From: Piscicola geometra
Taxonomy: Eukaryota > Annelida > Clitellata > Hirudinida > Piscicolidae
DNA length: 64,000 nt
Assembly (NCBI GenBank): GCA_943735955.1
Contig: OX030959.1
Coordinates: forward strand, 5,365,241 to 5,429,240
Direction of reading: 5' to 3'
Part shown: positions 59,101-64,000 of the stretch, piece by piece
Layout: every line of letters begins with the position of its first letter
How positions within the stretch are numbered: position 1 is the stretch's first letter
Program-made: the position numbers and the translations under genes
Notes under the pieces: generated by a model
The model's input: the letters and a program-made list of their open reading frames with translations, nothing else
Told to the model about the DNA's origin: nothing
The model's database searches: none

Positions 59101-61747
59101 GAGGTTTTGCCTATGTATATTTATGACGTATTCAGCTGCAAAACGAGGTGACTTTGAGCGAGAAGAAACACAAGCAACACGATAAAGTAGTAGAAGACTG
59201 GAAAAGTAAGGTTGAAGACTTGCAGAAACAGCTAGAAGATGTTAATGGAGAAGCTAGGTGAGAAGTTAAAGTAAAACTTAACAAATATTGATTTATATAA
59301 TCTCATAAAAATAAAACTCATACTGTTCATTACCTATTTCTTTTTAAAAGTATTTTCAATTTACTTTATTTGTGAAAAAATCTTTAACTCTTGCTAGAAC
59401 TGGTTCTGAGCGAACACTTAGGGTGCATCAGCAGCTGGAAGACGCTAACGAAGTGATCGAGAGACTCAGGAGGGAGAACAAGAACATTCACGGTAAACGG
59501 TTTTTTATTTTCTCGAATTATTTTTATTAATATAAAATAAGGTTTTTGAAAATCAATTTACAAATATTATTCAATAATATCTAAAAAGTTGTAAAAATAA
59601 AATTATGTTAAAAAATAATTTATCTCAAATCCCTCAATTTCACAGCTGAACAGGATGATTTCAACCAACAATTGCAGTACGCCAACCAAAAAGCCGCAGA
59701 TTTCGACAAAGCTGCAAAGAAAGCAGAAGCCGAGAAGCAAGAGATGAGCGTAACCCTCAACGAAAAGGACCTTGCTCTCCAGAAAGAAATCGCCAAAATT
59801 CAAAGGTTGTCCAGACACGTTGAAAGCAATTTTCAACTTATATTAAAATTAGTGTAAAGATAAAACTTACTTTTCAAACATTTATATTTATTTTTTGAAT
59901 GCTGTTCTTTCCTAAAGACTGCAGTTGGAGATTGCTACTGGTAAGGAAGACCTCGACAGAAGGATGGCGGATAAAGAAGAAGAAATCGAAGCACTGAGGT
60001 TGTCTGTAATAATGTAGTAGTTAAACTTTTACAGTGTAACAATCTAACTCCAACATAATAAATAGCTATGAATACTTCTATAGAACTATACCAGTAATAT
60101 GAAATTAAACTGTGAAATTTTAATTTTTTTAATTTAATAGAATATATTTTATTCGTATAAAACCTCATTCTAACAATAACTATTTTTAAATCAGAAAGAG
60201 TCACATTCAATCCCTGGCAAACCTCTCAATGAGTCTGGAGGGAGAGAGTAAGTCAAAGATAGAAATACTGAAATCCAACAAAGAGCTTGAACAGACGATT
60301 AGTGACTTGGAGCTTGAAATTGCCAACTACAACAAGGCACTGCAGGAAAACGACAAAATTCACAAAAAATACCAGATGCAGCTGGCTGATCTGCAGGTAG
60401 GGACTTTTTTACCTTTATATTCGAGCACTTTATGATTTTTGGGTACTCGGGTTTTGAGTTATAAACCTACTAATAGCCCTAATTTGCAAAAAAATTGTAG
60501 GCTTTATTGGAAGACGAAGAAAACATGAGAAAGAAGGCCGAAGATGAGCTGGCAAACCATCTGGGCAAGAGTGACTCTTTGAAGGATGAGGTTGACGTGT
60601 TGAGGCTACAAGTTGAATCTCTGGAGAGGAACCGCAAGATGCTTGAAGGAGAAGTCAAAGACAATGTTGCAAAGATCAATGAACTGAACCTCAACTGCAC
60701 TAGTCTCTCTGAGGCGAAGAAAAAACTCGAAAGCACTTTCCATCTATGCAAGGTACGTTTTGGTGTATCAAAATTGTGTTTCAAAATAAATTGAAATAGA
60801 ATATACTTGAGCTTTCTTTTAAAACTTTTTAAAAACAGAAATAAAAAATTTCCAGTCCGACAACGAAGACCAACAGATGGTGGTGAGGAAGCTTGAAGAT
60901 GCTTTGAAGAAGATAACTCTCGACTACAACGTTCTGAACGATGAATTCAAAAGAGAACAAGCGAAGTTTATTGAAAGCGACAAGTTGAGAAAGTTCCACG
61001 AGATTCATGGAAAAGAGCTTGAGGTGATTTTAAATCACCAAGTTTACATTTTAAAAATTAATTTGCAAAATTAATTCAGTAAATAATGATAAACTGCCCC
61101 CTCAATGAAGGCAAGGCTTGATTCAAGTGAGCAAATGTCGGTAGCAGGTGGAAAAGCTGCATGGAGTCGTTTGGAACAAAGAGTTGCTGAGTTGGAGGTT
61201 GAGTTGGATAGCGAAAGAGCCAAGGTTATCGAGAAGGAAAAAGGACAAAGAAAACAAGAGAGAAGGGTGCAAGAGATGGACATTCATCTGGCTGAGCAGC
61301 AAAATCTGCAAATGAAGCTTGGAGAACTGTGTGAGAAGATGCAGTCGAAGATTAGAGCGTATAAGAAGCATCTTGATGATGCGGTAAGTTGGAAAGCTGA
61401 ATCAATGTGGAATATATAAATTCTTATTGAAATAATTTTTTAATTATAATTTATGGAAGAAATTATGTTTTAAAAATCAAAAGGAACAATTCTCCGAGAT
61501 GAATTTGGCAAAGTTCCGAAAGATGCAGAGTGATCTGGAGGAGGCAGAAGCGAGAGCAACAGTGGCAGAGAAGCTAGTGGAGCAGCTGCGTTCAAGAGCT
61601 GTTGCCTCAGTCACTGGAGGAGAAGAAATTGATGTGAGCTTTTCAAAAATATTCTGATACCTTTTAGCATTTACCAAGCTTGATATATACATCAATTTTG
61701 TTACATTTCAGACTACAAGGTTAAGAAAAGTCAAGATAGAAGAATAA
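56169..61747 (+). CDS. Paramyosin/myorod-type myosin rod protein without motor domain
   Basis: Expected to assemble into invertebrate muscle thick filaments. Twenty exons join in phase: 56169-56259, 56391-56938, 57058-57114, 57287-57373, 57463-57629, 57756-57834, 57937-58026, 58170-58301, 58398-58587, 58781-58947, 59136-59257, 59398-59492, 59646-59805, 59918-59998, 60195-60396, 60501-60752, 60856-61023, 61111-61383, 61484-61633, 61712-61747 (1,048 residues). Residues 1-212 are non-helical: acidic at first (EESKTETKVEEKCED), then rich in Ser/Thr/Tyr. From about 213 (SRIRDLESDLENERIARGK) to the end is continuous coiled coil of about 830 residues with heptads and charged repeats. Its last part (RLEQRVAELEVELDSER, NLAKFRKMQSDLEEAEAR) matches the conserved rod end of paramyosin and myosin II. 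The head is far longer than a usual paramyosin head and resembles in design the myorod/catchin class, though paramyosin remains possible. The tail ends in a short basic piece (RLRKVKIEE). Confidence 0.87.
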
Positions 61748-62370
61748 TTTAATAGTTAAAAGTAACTATTGATATGGCAAGTTCAAGATTAAAACCTCCC
61801 GTTTAAGGAAATTTTATTTTCGTTTGTTACAATTTTGCTTTCAGAACATCGTTTGTCTTCTGAAAAAGGTCTTTTATCTTGAATTGAATTGTTTTCCTGA
61901 ATGAACGAATTTAATTCATAAAAAAGATAAAATTTATATTGTCTTTCGTCTTTTTTTATTCAATGCAAATGTATTATTTATACTTGAGGTGAAACTTTTG
62001 TTATTATTTAGCGGTAGTTGACTGCTAGGTCAACATTTCTCATTAATCTTGATTAAATATCCTAGAAATTCGTTCTAAATCACAAAATAAATATCTTCTT
62101 AAGAGTCTATTTTTTTCAAACATTCTTAAAACGCTTGCAAAATATGCAAATAATAGAACCTATTAATACACTCAGTAATGAGGCAGGCAAATAGAACACG
62201 AATCAATAGAAGTTGCGACGATCCAATGCAATGACGTAGTTTCACTAATTAATTCATTAAATATTTATGTAATAAATAGTTTTTCGGCCAAGAATCGTTT
62301 CCTAGCAACACGCAAATACCTTTAAAAGCGCCAGATACGATTAGGGTTGCATCAGAGAGATTTGTAGTCG
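61748..62370. other. Intergenic gap before the polycystin-like gene
   Basis: About 620 bp of AT-rich sequence holding the 3' UTR of the rod protein gene and the promoter of the next. No further gene seen. Confidence 0.55.
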
Positions 62371-64000
62371 ATGAAAATGCTCTTCAAGTCTTTGTTAATT
62401 TTTGTGTTGTATATAGCTTCGACGAAGGGTTAGTAGTTATATTGATTTTGTGAAAACCTCATCATGTTAAAGAATTTAAATTTTCAAAATAATTTTTCCC
62501 GTTTTTTCTATAAATTAAACTTTGATTTTTTTAATTCTAATAATGATATAATCCAAAGGACAAGATGTTTTTTTCAACGACACCGGTTGGACCACAAACA
62601 CCTACCTCACATCTCCATCCCTTCTTGGCTCTTTCCCTTACCAATGCCTTGGCAACATCAATCTCTGTCCAAACGGCTTGACTCTGACAGTCTGGTTGAA
62701 ACCCAAACTCCCTATGAAGCCTGATGAGAAATTCGTCATTCTGGCTCTAGGAGGTGATTCGGCAGCTTCAGAAGGCTATTACGTCAGAAGAAACCACGAA
62801 GATGAATTTGAATGCGGGGTTTTACGAGGGGCAAGTGCTTGGAAGGCCAAGTTCCACTTAATCTCGAGCGCTTCGTGGACTCAAGTTGGGGTGACGTGGT
62901 CTCAAGCAAATGGCATTGTCGTCTACGTTGATGGTTTAATGGTATCTCAGGCTGCCCAGCCGTCAGTTCGTAGCTTTGTTCCTCTTGAGTTCAGCTACTT
63001 TCCCGAAGTTACTGCAGGCTCTACGGCTTTGCATTACGCTTTTTTGAAGCTTACAATCTACGATCGAGAACTCTCACAAAGCGCCATCTATTCCGATTTC
63101 AGTTTGTTTTTTTAAATCTTATAACTAAATTTTCTATTTATAAATAAAAAAGTAAATAAAACATTGAAATGTAAAAAATGTTTTATTTGAACAGACCAGG
63201 ATTCAAACCAGCTGATTGTGCAGTGTTCATCAACGAAGCCTTCCCTGACCACCTATCTATTGACTACTTCTGCTTTAAACATTAAGTTCTCGCAGTGTCA
63301 GACCTATTGTTTCAAGAATGCCTACAACGGTTTTCTTTTGAAGCCTTCGGTATCGTGTGAATGCGTAGCATCGAGCTCACTCACTGCTGGTCCAAAACCT
63401 GGCTTGACATGTCTCACCGACCAATACATCTTGGCCTGGTCTATTCATAGCGTCATTAATTTTATTCCAACTCTGAAAATAGCTCTGGAAGTTCAACCAT
63501 CAAAAGCTCTTTACAATATAAGTGAAAATTTACTTTTCCGCATCTCCGTCACTTCTAATGACAGTCCTATAAGATTTGTTGCTGATTTTAACGACGGAAA
63601 CGTTTTGAAGACAAATGATCAAGTGATTGGGTATGCTTGGAGCAAGGCTGGAACATTCAAAGTGAATATAACCGCGGTGGGTTACTACTCTTCTCAATCT
63701 GTCTTTTCATCAGTGAACGTGGCAATGGTTTCCCCTGGAGCTGCTCCGTCTCCGGTACTGTTTCAGGCTTGGTCTAATAAGAGTGACTCCACTGTAGCAA
63801 AAGTTTCTTACAAGTTTGACGCTTTCAGTCCATGGAGTAAATCATGCATTCTAAATCTTGACAAAGCTACAACATTATCTTACTCAGAAGGTTTGGATTT
63901 GGTTTTGAGAAGATCGCAGAGTTATGTTTACTCATCTGTGGGCTTTTATAGCACCTCTCTAGTGTGCTCTAATCAATTCGGGTCATCAACTTTAACAAGC
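62371..64000 (+). CDS. Polycystin-1-like receptor, N-terminal part (runs off window)
   Basis: Large surface receptor family in which WSC and PKD modules precede a membrane part. Exons 62371-62428, 62559-63101 and 63195-64000 (open at the window end) join in phase for 469 residues. The start encodes a signal peptide (MKMLFKSLLIFVLYIAS, cleavage near residue 20). Residues about 25-190 look like a concanavalin/LamG-type fold (LTLTVWLKPK, SASWTQVGVTWS, NGIVVYVDG). About 205-265 is a Cys-rich WSC-type module with CQTYCFKNAY and SCECV. Two PKD-type Ig-like repeats follow; the first has VADFNDGN and GYAWSKAGTFKVNITAV (the usual W-D-F-G-D-G and Y-x-Y-x-x-x-G-x-Y-x-V positions, altered), and the second is cut off. 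The GPS/GAIN, PLAT and membrane regions that would prove polycystin-1 lie outside the window, so another WSC/PKD surface protein is possible. Confidence 0.78.

Overview
The window is nuclear DNA of a bilaterian animal. It is strongly AT-rich. Genes are split by GT-AG introns, many only about 90-110 bp long, and the six best-resolved genes (calcineurin A, FEM-1, MMAA, SGSM3, paramyosin-type rod, polycystin-1-like) plus the 3' part of a tetraspanin are recognisable metazoan families. A paramyosin/myosin-rod protein without a motor domain suggests a protostome, perhaps flatworm-like or another lophotrochozoan, but the sequence does not fix the species. The standard genetic code fits every exon. 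No bacterial operon, CRISPR array or viral gene was seen.

Layout. 0-2.1 kb: a foldback-type mobile element with long inverted arms, one arm carrying a 16-bp minisatellite. 5.2-7.5 kb (+): the 3' half of a tetraspanin gene. 7.5-19.5 kb: gene-poor AT-rich DNA with a tRNA-like relic. 19.5-37.2 kb (-): a complete 13-exon calcineurin catalytic subunit gene whose large introns hold pure (GACT)n and (AT)n microsatellites and possible transposon relics. 38.4-53.1 kb (+): a compact same-strand run of FEM-1-like, MMAA (cobalamin GTPase) and SGSM3 (TBC-SH3-RUN) genes. 56.2-61.7 kb (+): a 20-exon paramyosin/myorod-type rod gene. 62.4 kb to the window end (+): the first three exons of a polycystin-1-like gene, running off the edge.

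Most gene models were checked by exon phase. For calcineurin A (472 aa), MMAA (459 aa), SGSM3 (843 or 842 aa), FEM-1 (679 aa) and the rod protein (1,048 aa), the exon lengths sum to a whole number of codons ending at a stop, with all junctions in phase. The genes do not form an operon or shared pathway. Calcineurin is a calcium signalling phosphatase, FEM-1 a CUL2 ubiquitin-ligase receptor, MMAA a mitochondrial chaperone of methylmalonyl-CoA mutase, SGSM3 a Rab-GAP-type adaptor, the rod protein a thick-filament component and the polycystin a surface receptor.

The most interesting observations are a duplicated terminal coding exon of SGSM3 (two in-phase, diverged versions of the RUN C-terminus, 1.3 kb apart), the foldback element with apparent 9-bp target duplications, the unusual 210-residue head of the paramyosin-like protein, and several mobile-element or tRNA-like relics in introns and intergenic DNA. 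I did not find a wholly new multi-gene system here.
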